From the NCBI RefSeq assembly GCF_024461735.1, contig NZ_JANGAD010000003.1:62001-126000 (forward strand): a DNA stretch of 64,000 nucleotides. The letters run 5' to 3'. The translations under genes and the position numbers were made by a program. Below the pieces are notes generated by a model, which was given only the letters and a program-made list of their open reading frames with translations, had not been told where the DNA came from and made no database searches. The stretch is from Anaerotignum propionicum. GTDB taxonomy: Bacteria > Bacillota > Clostridia > Lachnospirales > Anaerotignaceae. Of this stretch, positions 46,758 to 55,824 are shown piece by piece; position 1 is the first letter of the stretch; every line of letters starts with the position of its first letter.

Positions 46758-47747
46758 ATGGCAAGAAAAAGCAGGAAAAACTTGGAGCATGAAGTGATAC
46801 AAGAATCCATGCACTATCACACCGGTATCTATGCAAGGCTTTCAGTGGAGGATACTCTTTCTGAGGGAAGCTCCATTGAAAATCAAATCTTAATAGGACG
46901 AAGATTTATAGAGGAACAGAAAGACCTGATATTTGTAGAAAGCTATATTGATAACGGACAAACAGGCACGCATTTTAATAGGCCTGCTTTTTTAAGGTTG
47001 ATGGAGGATGTGGAAGCGGGGCGGATTCAATGCATTGTCGTTAAGGATTTTTCTCGATTTGGCAGAAACTATCTCAAAGTTGGAGAATATTTAGAGAACA
47101 TTTTTCCCAGCAAAAACGTGAGATTTATTTCTATAAATGATTATTTTGATAGCAATGTGAAAGGAAAGCAGGACGATTTCATCGTACCACTAAAATCGAT
47201 ATTACACGATAGCTATGCAAAAGACATCTCCAAGAAAGTCAGTACATCCATAGACGTAAAGAAAAGGAATGGGATTTTTATGAGTGGGAAGCCCCCCTAT
47301 GGTTATATTCGTTCAAAAACCCATCCGTATCATTTAGTCATACAAAGGGAGCAGGCTGTAGTTATAGAAAAAATATACCGATGGAGGTTGGAGGGGGTAG
47401 GGGTTTCTATCATAGCTGATAGGTTGAATGATATGGGGATTCCTACTTGGAGCAAACTTTATTTGAAGCAGTCTGACAAAACAAATAAAAGCCTTTGGCA
47501 TGGCTCTACTATTACAAATATATTGAGAAACCCCTGTTATTTGGGTTGCCTTGTGGAACGCAAAACAGAGAAGGTTTTATATAAGGGAAGTGTAACCAAA
47601 GTGATTCCTGAGGAAGAACGGAATATGATTGAACATACCCATGAACCAATAATACCCCCAGAAATTTTTTTTCAGGTTCAAACCATCATGAATCAAAGGG
47701 GTGAGAAAATTGACTCCGAAAATTGGGATATACCTCCGTCTTTCTGA
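46758..47747 (+). CDS. Large serine recombinase 2, short form
   Basis: Resolvase domain (YHTGIYARLSVEDTLSEGS, VKDFSRFGRNYLKVGEY) and recombinase domain, but the protein stops after about 329 residues at NWDIPPSF. It lacks the zinc ribbon and coiled coil of its neighbours. It overlaps recombinase 3 by 47 bp. It may be a true short partner subunit or a truncated relic. ATG 46758 follows AAAGGGG. Confidence 0.82.
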   Translation: MARKSRKNLEHEVIQESMHYHTGIYARLSVEDTLSEGSSIENQILIGRRFIEEQKDLIFVESYIDNGQTGTHFNRPAFLRLMEDVEAGRIQCIVVKDFSRFGRNYLKVGEYLENIFPSKNVRFISINDYFDSNVKGKQDDFIVPLKSILHDSYAKDISKKVSTSIDVKKRNGIFMSGKPPYGYIRSKTHPYHLVIQREQAVVIEKIYRWRLEGVGVSIIADRLNDMGIPTWSKLYLKQSDKTNKSLWHGSTITNILRNPCYLGCLVERKTEKVLYKGSVTKVIPEEERNMIEHTHEPIIPPEIFFQVQTIMNQRGEKIDSENWDIPPSF

Positions 47748-49293
47748 TGAGGATGGAATCGGTAAGGAAAGCGATAGCATAAAAGGACAAAGGGAAATCA
47801 TTCATAATTACTTATCAAAAAACAAACAGCTTGCATCTTATGAAACATTGGAGTTTTGCGATGACGGTTTCAGCGGTACTGATTTTCGTCGTCCAGGGAT
47901 AACAGAACTTCTTAAACAGGCCCAAGAGGGTAAGATTTATTGCATCATTGTTAAGGATTTTTCTCGATTTGGCCGAAACTATATTGAGGTAGGAAGCTAT
48001 TTGGAGCAGGTTTTTCCATTTTTAGGTGTTAGGTTTATTTCTGTAAATGATGATTTTGACAGCAGTAATGTTTCTGGTAATGGGGCGTTTATGGGAACAG
48101 CATTTCAGAATTTAATCTATGACCTTTATAGCAGAGACCTCTCTCTAAAAATTTCCAGTGGAAAGCGGGTAAAGGCGGGGCAAGGCAAGTTTATAAATGC
48201 CTTCGCACCCTATGGCTATCAAAAATCCAAGGAGCAAGGGCTTTTCATTGATAAAGAGGCAGCACCTGTTGTAGAAAAGATTTTTGACATGGCTTTACAA
48301 GGAATACCAAAGGCCGAAATTGCTCGCACACTGAATAAAGAGCGTGTACCCAGTCCTTTATTGTTACGAAAAATCCGGAAAGAAAAGCTTTTCTGCCATT
48401 GTGTAAATGAGGAATATTTGTGGCACCCTGCAACCATATCAAAGATTTTGAAAGACCAGCGCTATGTGGGGGATGGGGTATATGGACGGGTGAGACCAAA
48501 AGCAATAGGCAGTGGATTAAGCAAAAATGTGTCAAAAGAGGAATGGATTGTTGTTCCCAATACCCATGAAGCCATTGTGAAAAGAGACGTATTTGAAAAA
48601 GTAAATGCTGGCTTTAAAAGCTATCATCCAAGAAAAAATACAGAGGTATATCCATTATGGAAAAAGGTTCGGTGCGGTGTTTGCAATTACGGAATACCCA
48701 GAAAAACTTCTGAAAAGGATAATCCCTCGAAGGCGACCTATTGCTGTACTGCCTCCAGGTACTCGGAAAAATGTTCTTGTTATAGTGAAAAAATTGAGGA
48801 AGTTTGTATTACCAATGCTATTTTAGGTTGTTTAAATCAATTTTTTGAATTGATAACAGATGAGGTGTTGGAAGAACATCACCGAAAGCAAATAGAAAAC
48901 AAAATACAAACTGCAAAAAAAATAATTACACAAAGTGAAAGAAACCGAAAACAAATGGCTCTTGCACAGATAAAGCAATATGAAGCATATAGAGAAAAAA
49001 AAGTAGATAAAAAGATATTTTCAGAAAAAAAAGCAGAGCTTCAAAAAAGAATTTTGGAAACAGAGGATGTTTTAGAACATGAAAATGATAGGCTTGGGAT
49101 TTTGCAGAAAGAGTTAGAGGACACTTTCAACAAAGGTAAATTAAATTTGTTTGCAATCATAACAAGAGAAATGGTTGAGACATTTGTTCATGAAATACTG
49201 ATTGAGAAGAATGGCTCCATTCGAATCGTTTGGAATTTCCAAGACATGATACTGGAAAAGGATGAAATTTGTAAGGAGATTCATGTTAAATAA
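47701..49293 (+). CDS. Large serine recombinase 3
   Basis: 530 aa with resolvase domain (KIGIYLRLSDEDGIGKES, VKDFSRFGRNYIEVGSY), recombinase domain, a zinc ribbon (CGVCNYGI, then CCTASRYSEKCSC) and a C-terminal coiled coil. The start is GTG 47701 inside recombinase 2, with an AAAGGG purine run. Its stop overlaps the foreign tail of sigK by 8 bp on the opposite strand. Last gene of the recombinase array and next to the probable attachment site. Confidence 0.87.
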   Translation: MRKLTPKIGIYLRLSDEDGIGKESDSIKGQREIIHNYLSKNKQLASYETLEFCDDGFSGTDFRRPGITELLKQAQEGKIYCIIVKDFSRFGRNYIEVGSYLEQVFPFLGVRFISVNDDFDSSNVSGNGAFMGTAFQNLIYDLYSRDLSLKISSGKRVKAGQGKFINAFAPYGYQKSKEQGLFIDKEAAPVVEKIFDMALQGIPKAEIARTLNKERVPSPLLLRKIRKEKLFCHCVNEEYLWHPATISKILKDQRYVGDGVYGRVRPKAIGSGLSKNVSKEEWIVVPNTHEAIVKRDVFEKVNAGFKSYHPRKNTEVYPLWKKVRCGVCNYGIPRKTSEKDNPSKATYCCTASRYSEKCSCYSEKIEEVCITNAILGCLNQFFELITDEVLEEHHRKQIENKIQTAKKIITQSERNRKQMALAQIKQYEAYREKKVDKKIFSEKKAELQKRILETEDVLEHENDRLGILQKELEDTFNKGKLNLFAIITREMVETFVHEILIEKNGSIRIVWNFQDMILEKDEICKEIHVK

Positions 49294-49957
49294 GAGTTTG
49301 ATAATTGTTTAGCCCTATAATATCAGAAGAGTATGAACGGGATATTCCTAAGCGTTCTGCAATTTCTTGCTGGGTTAAAATGTCTTGATTGGATAAACCG
49401 TATCGTAGAATAATCACTGTCCTTTCCCTAGGGGTGAGGACGGTTTTTATTGCGTCTACCATTTTTTCCGATTTGATGGAAAAATCAATGGCTTCCACAA
49501 AATCAGGATTATCGCTGTTGATGATATCCAGCATGACAATTTCATTCCCATCTCGATCAGTTCCAATGGGTTCATGGAGAGAAATGTCATTTTGATATTT
49601 TTTACCACTCCTTAACCACATTAACAGTTCATTTTGCACACACTTTGCTGCGTATGACACAAGCCGCACATTTTTTTCTAAATTATAAGAATCTACAGCT
49701 TTGATTAAACCAATTATGCCGATTGAAATAAGTTCTTCAGGTTCGCGTGCGCTGCCGGAATATTTTTTTGCGATGTGAGCCACTAATCGAAGGTTATGAA
49801 GTATTAATTTATCTTTAGCTTCCTTTTTTTCTTCCTCGGTTCCTGATTGATAAAGTTTTAGATAGTAGGCCTCATCTTCTTTTGATAGTGGTTTTGGAAA
49901 CGCGCCGGAAGAGGAAAAGGCAAATAAAAATGGCAAAACAGCAAAAAAAGCGAACAC
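49286..49957 (-). pseudogene. sigK: Sporulation sigma factor SigK, 3' end interrupted
   Basis: Late mother-cell sigma factor. It has a hydrophobic pro-sequence (FAFFAVLPFLFAFSSSGAFPKPLS), region 2 (HNLRLVAHIAKKY, ELISIGIIGLIKAVDSYN), LHEPIGTDRDGNEI, and region 4 up to TQQEIAERLGISRSY. There the family sequence VSRIEK should continue, but the frame instead reads SSDIIGLNNYQTLI and stops. So 49331-49957 is sigK and 49286-49330 is foreign. Excision of an element is needed for a working protein. GTG 49957 with GGGGGTGAG fits the usual pro-SigK length better than ATG 49996, which lacks a site. Confidence 0.85.
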
Positions 49958-50162
49958 ACACTCACCCCCGAAAGATTGAAAATGCTCTGAAACCATGGTA
50001 TAGAGTTATTGTATGTTGCAATTTTGCGTTGCGTGCGTGTCTGAAAAAAAGTTTTTATGTCCTTTTTTTCGAGGACATGTCGTGACAAGGGAGAATTTGA
50101 TGATGGATTTTGAGAGCATAGGTCAAAAAATCATGTATAGTAATTAAGGAAGGAGGAATTTC
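49958..50162. other. Divergent region sigK/spoIIA
   Basis: 205 bp that should hold the sigK and spoIIAA promoters. Neither sigma-E nor sigma-H consensus is clear enough for me to place. Confidence 0.35.
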
Positions 50163-50513
50163 ATGGAGCTAAAATTTTTAAAACGGAACAGAACACTAAT
50201 TATCAAAATAGACGGAGAGATTGACCATCATACTTGTGAGGTTTTGCGAGGGGAAACGGATCGTGCTTTTGAAAAGATGGGAGGGAAAAATATTATTTTC
50301 CGCATGGGAGGCGTTTCTTTTATGGACAGCTCCGGGATTGGCGCAATCATTGGACGGTATAAAAATATCCAAAGGCTGGGAGGCAGAATTGCAGTTGCGG
50401 AAGCGAATGAAAGAGTTGAGCAGATTTTTCGGCTGTCAGCGATGCAATCCCTTATTCCATCATTCCCCAATATAGATTTGGCTTTGGAATATGTGGAAGG
50501 AGGGAAGAATTAA
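50163..50513 (+). CDS. spoIIAA: Anti-sigma-F factor antagonist
   Basis: STAS-domain protein that, when unphosphorylated, releases SigF from SpoIIAB in the forespore. The phosphorylated serine is in FMDSSGIGAIIGRY (about residue 57). 116 aa, normal. GGAAGGAGG precedes the ATG. Its stop overlaps the next start (TAATG), as is usual for this operon. Confidence 0.95.
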   Translation: MELKFLKRNRTLIIKIDGEIDHHTCEVLRGETDRAFEKMGGKNIIFRMGGVSFMDSSGIGAIIGRYKNIQRLGGRIAVAEANERVEQIFRLSAMQSLIPSFPNIDLALEYVEGGKN

Positions 50514-50941
50514 TGGAATATGAAAATGCTTTTCGCGTGTTTTTCGCCGCAAAATCTCAAAATGAAGGCTTAGCAAGAATTATGACGGCGGCATTTTTAT
50601 CTCAATATGACCCCACGTTATCAGAAATTACTGACGTAAAGACGGCGGTATCCGAGGCGGTTACAAATGCCATTATTCATGGGTATGAGAGTAAAACCGG
50701 TGAAGTTGAGTTGTTTTGTGGTTACAGCGAAGGAAAGATTTACATAGAGGTGGCAGATCAGGGAATGGGGATTGCGGATATCAATCAGGCCCGAGAACCC
50801 CTATTTACTTCTAAACCTGAATTGGAGCGTTCGGGCATGGGTTTTACCATTATGGAAACCTTTATGGAAGGAATCAGAGTAGAAAGCAAACAAGGAGCGG
50901 GCACCAGAATTTTTATGGAGAAAACATTGACTACGGAATGA
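50513..50941 (+). CDS. spoIIAB: Anti-sigma F factor / serine kinase
   Basis: GHKL-type kinase that phosphorylates SpoIIAA and holds SigF. N-box EAVTNAIIHGYE (about residue 46) and G1 box EVADQGMGI (about 80), then SGMGFTIME. 142 aa, normal. Coupled to spoIIAA by TAATG. Confidence 0.95.
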   Translation: MEYENAFRVFFAAKSQNEGLARIMTAAFLSQYDPTLSEITDVKTAVSEAVTNAIIHGYESKTGEVELFCGYSEGKIYIEVADQGMGIADINQAREPLFTSKPELERSGMGFTIMETFMEGIRVESKQGAGTRIFMEKTLTTE

Positions 50942-50950
50942 GGGGATGCC

Positions 50951-51664
50951 ATGGATAGGACACAGGAACTCATTCGGCAGGCAAAAGAAGGCGATCGGCA
51001 GGCGAAGGAGACACTATTGCAAGAGAATGCCGGTTTGGTATGGAGCGTTGCCAGGCGTTTTCAGGGTAGAGGCGTAGAATTGGAGGATCTTTATCAAATC
51101 GGTTCAATTGGATTGCTAAAATGCATTGAAAAATTTGATTTTTCCTATGAAGTGAAATTTTCAACCTATGCCGTTCCTATGATTATTGGAGAAATCCGCA
51201 GGTTTCTAAGGGATGATGGAGCAATTAAAATAAGCCGAAGTTTAAAGGAGCTTGCAGCAAAGGCAAAAAGAATGCAAGAGAAGCTTCAACACGAAACCAA
51301 CAGAGAGGTAACCTTGCAGGAATTGGCGGCTGCACTGGAGGTTGAGGTTGAGCAGCTGATTCCCGCCTTGGAAGCAAAAAAAGAGGTGGAGAGCTTAAAT
51401 GCACCCATTGCCCATGAAGAGGATTTGCAGGTGCAGGACAAGCTGGCGGCTAAGGAGGATGGGGAGCAGGTAATTAATCGAATTTGCCTTATGGAGGCTT
51501 TAGATAGCTTGGAGGCAAAGGAAAGACAAATTATTGTGCTTCGCTACTTTGAGGACCGAACACAGACAGAGGTGGCTAAGCGTATGGGTATTTCTCAGGT
51601 TCAGGTTTCTCGTATTGAAAAGAAAGTTTTGGAGCGGATGAGGAAGCGGCTGTCCACTGAGTAA
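50951..51664 (+). CDS. sigF: Forespore sigma factor SigF
   Basis: First compartment-specific sigma factor of sporulation. Region 2 (ENAGLVWSVARRF, LEDLYQIGSIGLLKCIEKFD), region 3 and region 4 (TQTEVAKRMGISQVQVSRIEKKVLERM) are complete, 237 aa. The intact GIS-x4-VSRIEKK end shows what is missing from sigK 1 kb away. GAGGGG is just upstream of the ATG. Confidence 0.95.
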   Translation: MDRTQELIRQAKEGDRQAKETLLQENAGLVWSVARRFQGRGVELEDLYQIGSIGLLKCIEKFDFSYEVKFSTYAVPMIIGEIRRFLRDDGAIKISRSLKELAAKAKRMQEKLQHETNREVTLQELAAALEVEVEQLIPALEAKKEVESLNAPIAHEEDLQVQDKLAAKEDGEQVINRICLMEALDSLEAKERQIIVLRYFEDRTQTEVAKRMGISQVQVSRIEKKVLERMRKRLSTE

Positions 51665-51861
51665 TCTAAGAGCGGAATGAATTTCTATGTGAGAAAATGG
51701 GAAAAGGGAATGGGTTTTTAAAGGACGCATTCAATTTGAAATAAGTGAAGATCATTAGGATTTCATGAAGGGTATTGGAAGGATAGGTTTGTAAATTTTG
51801 ATTACTATATAAAAAACTGTTAAGGATATGGGTGCAGTATTTGTCACATAAATATGAACAA

Positions 51862-51906
51862 GAGCTCATGGTAAGCATATTATGCTGTCATGAGCTCAAT
51901 TTTTTT
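51862..51906 (+). terminator. Terminator between sigF and the zinc-ribbon gene
   Basis: GAGCTCATG/CATGAGCTC with an inner AGCATA/TATGCT stem and a T run. It is oriented for the sigF side; 51665-51861 upstream of it shows no gene. Confidence 0.75.
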
Positions 51907-51915
51907 AAATTTTAC

Positions 51916-52284
51916 TTATAATTTTCTACCACATTTGGGACAATAGGTATATTCAGGTGATCGTAAAAAGCCGCAGTCAGGGCAATGGGCGTTGTAGCTT
52001 TGCTCCATACCCACTATTTCTAAGTCATCTTCCCTTAAGGTCACGTTTTCTCCTCGTTCAATGGATTTTCCAATTTCATCAGGAATAGAGAATGTGGTTT
52101 GACAGCAGCTTGAAACGGCATAATATTTTTTTCCCCATTTGAACAAAGGAATAAAGAAAAAACTAAAATATGTGTAAACCATATAGACAGAAACACTGCC
52201 ATAGCGCCCACATTTTTTGCAGATTAAAGTTTGTAAAAAGCCCAAATCTTTTTGGCCTTGGGCGATTCCCCCGATAAAAATCAT
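51916..52284 (-). CDS. Zinc-ribbon membrane-associated protein, unknown function
   Basis: 122 aa. Two zinc-binding motifs, CKKCGRYG (about residue 22) and HCPDCG-x10-CPKCGRKL at the C-terminus, flank a hydrophobic segment (about 33-48). Resembles small zinc-ribbon proteins of Firmicutes with no assigned role. Single gene convergent with sigF. Confidence 0.65.
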   Translation of the reverse strand: MIFIGGIAQGQKDLGFLQTLICKKCGRYGSVSVYMVYTYFSFFFIPLFKWGKKYYAVSSCCQTTFSIPDEIGKSIERGENVTLREDDLEIVGMEQSYNAHCPDCGFLRSPEYTYCPKCGRKL

Positions 52285-52395
52285 AAAAAGAGCACATCCT
52301 TTGAAATATTTAATGAATTTATTTTACTTCTTATGGCTAACATGATAAAATATTTCCATAAAATTTGCAAGCTTTTCCGAAAGGAGGTAGTTTAA

Positions 52396-52497
52396 ATGAA
52401 GGTTGCCCGTTTGGTAATGAGTGCGGTTTCTCTGGCTGTTTCAGCTGCACTTTTGACTTTATCCATTATTGATATGCTCTGTTCCGAAGAGTACTAA
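52396..52497 (+). CDS. Small membrane peptide, 33 aa
   Basis: A near-perfect AAGGAGG lies 8 bases before ATG 52396. The peptide begins MKVARLVMSAVSLAVSAALL, forms a single hydrophobic helix and ends DMLCSEEY. Not recognised. It lies alone between the divergent zinc-ribbon gene and gapA. Confidence 0.5.
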   Translation: MKVARLVMSAVSLAVSAALLTLSIIDMLCSEEY

Positions 52498-52659
52498 GAT
52501 GAATTGTTTTTGCCCATGTGGGAAAAATAAAACTATGTTTTTAACATGAAATAACAGAAAATTAAGAAGTAAAATGCCGTTTTTTCTTTTTAAAAGAAGA
52601 AAAATGTGGTATCATGTTAATAGATAATTGTTTTGCCGAAATTTACAATTGTCTATTAA

Positions 52660-53685
<1,026 letters not shown>

Positions 53686-53710
53686 TAAAAAAAATAAGTT
53701 ATAGAAAATG

Positions 53711-53752
53711 GTTCCCTCTTGTTCAAAAGTGAATGAGGGGGGACTTTTTTTT
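53711..53752 (+). terminator. Terminator of gapA
   Basis: GTTCCCTC...GAGGGGGGAC stem followed by eight T. Confidence 0.85.
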
Positions 53753-53901
53753 GAAAAGAGCAGATACAAAGTCTTAGAAAAACTGTATTAGAATAATAAC
53801 AATTAATATATTTTTATCTTGTTGATATTTGAATGTTTTATAATAAGATTTTATTTGTTTGTTTAATCATTTTCTTTGTTTCAAAAAATGCGAATATAAT
53901 A

Positions 53902-53961
53902 TAGGACAAAAAACGTCCCACAAATTTATGCAAAAATAAGGTTTAGGACGAAAAACGTCCC
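53902..53961. promoter_or_regulatory. Paired GGAC-A/T-GTCC operators before gap2
   Basis: TAGGACAAAAAACGTCCC (53902-53919) and TAGGACGAAAAACGTCCC (53944-53961) are near-identical 18-mers with dyad symmetry (GGACG/CGTCC). They start exactly 42 bp apart, four helical turns. A TATAAT at 53895-53900 lies just upstream of the first, so a bound repressor would cover the transcript start. The regulator is unknown. Confidence 0.6.
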
Positions 53962-54123
53962 GCTTTCATATCAAGTTTTCATAAACTTAAAAACATAAAA
54001 TGGAAGGATTCTGGTTAGAGTTCTGAAAATTATTTATTTGCCGATTTTCAGCTTTTTTTTTTCCTAATTGTGCTACAATATTCATTGCAGAATAGTTTTT
54101 CGAACAATGAGAGGGGATACACT

Positions 54124-55143
54124 ATGGCAATTAAGGTTGGTATCAATGGTTTCGGGCGTATCGGCAGAGTGGTTTTCAGAGTTTTAATGAACCGTCCTGA
54201 AGAATTTGAGCTTTGTGGTATAAATTTGAGAAATGCTGAATTAGACTATATGGTTTATCAGTTAAAATATGATAGTGTTTTTGGTCGCTTTAATGGAGAA
54301 ATTGAAATCGGAGAAAATTGCCTCATTGTCAATGGCAGAGAAGTTCGGGTTTTCAGTGAGAGCGATGCAGGCTTAATCCCTTGGGCTGAATGTGGTGCAG
54401 AGTATATTATTGAATCGACAGGAGCATTTAATACAGTTTTAAAAGCAGGATTACATAAAATTGGTGGAGCAAAAAAAGTAATTTTAACTGCTCCATCAAA
54501 GGATGATGTTATGCCAACCTTTGTAATGGGTGTAAACCATTTAGAATATAAGAAAGATCAGGATATTGTATCCAATGCTTCTTGTACAACAAACTGTTTG
54601 GCTCCATTGGTAAAGGTTGTTCATGATAATTTTGGTATTGAGCAGGGCTTGATGTCTACCATTCACTCTGCAACAGCAAAGCAAAAGGCTGTAGATGCAA
54701 GAGCGGGACGAGATTGGCGAACAGGACGCTCTGTATTTGGCAATATTATTCCATCATCAACAGGAGCTGCAAAAGCAGTTGGACGTGTTATTCCTGAATT
54801 GCAGGGCAAACTGACAGGTATGTCTTTCCGTGTACCTACCAACGATGTTTCTGTTGTGGATTTAACAGCACGGTTAAAAACACCAGCTACCTATGAGCAA
54901 ATATGTGAAAAATTAAAAGAGGCTTCTAAAACTTCAATGAAAGGTATTATTAGTTATATGAACGAAGAAATCGTTTCTTGTGACCTTTTGGGAGATCCTA
55001 ATACCTGCATTTTTGACGAAAAAGCCGGAATCATCCTCGACGATAATTTTGTAAAGTTAATTGCTTGGTATGATAATGAGTGGGGTTATAGTAATAAAGT
55101 TGTTGATTTAATTGCGCATATGTATTCTGTAGATCATGCATAA
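54124..55143 (+). CDS. Glyceraldehyde-3-phosphate dehydrogenase 2, altered cofactor site
   Basis: Second GAPDH, 339 aa, with intact catalytic [13 protein letters not shown]. The NAD-specificity Asp of GapA is replaced: GINLRNAEL against AVNDPFIDV. An Asp-to-Leu change there, with a neighbouring Arg, is compatible with NADP(H) use, as in anabolic GapB enzymes. ATG 54124 with GAGAGGGG upstream. Separate promoter with paired operators suggests regulation distinct from gapA. Confidence 0.93.
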   Translation: MAIKVGINGFGRIGRVVFRVLMNRPEEFELCGINLRNAELDYMVYQLKYDSVFGRFNGEIEIGENCLIVNGREVRVFSESDAGLIPWAECGAEYIIESTGAFNTVLKAGLHKIGGAKKVILTAPSKDDVMPTFVMGVNHLEYKKDQDIVSNASCTTNCLAPLVKVVHDNFGIEQGLMSTIHSATAKQKAVDARAGRDWRTGRSVFGNIIPSSTGAAKAVGRVIPELQGKLTGMSFRVPTNDVSVVDLTARLKTPATYEQICEKLKEASKTSMKGIISYMNEEIVSCDLLGDPNTCIFDEKAGIILDDNFVKLIAWYDNEWGYSNKVVDLIAHMYSVDHA

Positions 55144-55222
55144 TTACGGTGTTCGTTTTTAATGAACACCAAAAGTAACAATAGGTGAAAGTGATCATAT
55201 ATGAAACTCTAGTGTAGTGATG

Positions 55223-55258
55223 AAAACTCCTTTCTTTATGATAAAGAAAGGAGTTTTT
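55223..55258 (+). terminator. Terminator of gap2
   Basis: AAAACTCCTTTCTTTAT/ATAAAGAAAGGAGTTTT, 17-bp perfect stem with a one-base loop on paper, so the top pairs will open, followed by T. Confidence 0.88.
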
Positions 55259-55369
55259 GAATTAATTCTATCAAATCATTCAATGAGTCACTAGAATTTT
55301 GTAAAGTATTTTCTTATTAATATTTGGTGTTCATTTTATAATCTTCAGAAACAATATATATTTAACGAT

Positions 55370-55395
55370 AACATCCGATCTGGATGTTTTTTTGT
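55370..55395 (+). terminator. Orphan terminator-like stem
   Basis: AACATCC-GATCT-GGATGTT followed by TTTTT, with no gene between it and the gap2 terminator 110 bp upstream. Confidence 0.6.
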
Positions 55396-55824
55396 TACGC
55401 ATAAAGGAAGATGGAAGACATCAGTTGCACTTTATTTTAAGGCTAAATCAGGATTAATAAAATATTGGAAGGCTTGAATGGGCATATTAATTATAAATGA
55501 AATATAAAACATAATGCATATTTACGATTTGTGATATTTTAGCAGGAGGTTATCATTTTTTATGCATTCTATGATTGCGGACAAGAATAGTTTTGATAAA
55601 AAAAATAATCTCCTACAGACTAATTAATATAGAGAGAGACATAAATTACAAATTATAGAAAAAAATTGTACAAAAACAAACAATTATTTTCTACTAACAT
55701 TTGCTTGTTTTCAATGAAAAAAGAAGGTATATTATATAATGATAGTAAGAAATGTAATTAGAATAGAGATTTTGAAAAAGAGAGCCACAGTTTTTGTCAC
55801 AAAATCAGATCGTGAGGACAGCAT

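Larger units (their letters stand above)
44780..49330. mobile_element. Skin-like integrated segment abutting the broken sigK gene
   Basis: The DUF6870 gene and three tandem large serine recombinases end at sigK, whose reading frame departs from the family exactly after SRSY of its helix-turn-helix (49331). This matches sigK intervening (skin) elements excised in the mother cell of Bacillus and some clostridia. The right end is near 49330. The left end is not identified, because the missing 3' part of sigK was not found in the window. Confidence 0.6.
55144..55824. other. 680-bp intergenic region with hairpins
   Basis: No gene seen. It contains a GGTGTTC/GAACACC stem (55148-55170), the gap2 terminator (55223-55258) and a second terminator-like stem (55370-55393). 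A TATAAT at 55735-55740 is a possible -10 of the downstream GGDEF gene. Confidence 0.5.

Noticed and set aside
35689..49306. The 14-mer AGAGTTTGATAATT occurs at 35689-35702 and at 49293-49306, just inside the element end.
   Set aside because: As attachment sites this would need the sigK 3' fragment beside 35689 on the minus strand; translating that region gives none. A 14-base AT-rich match is plausible by chance.
44780..49330. Prophage.
   Set aside because: Only recombinases and a DUF6870 gene; no capsid, tail, terminase, replication or lysis genes.
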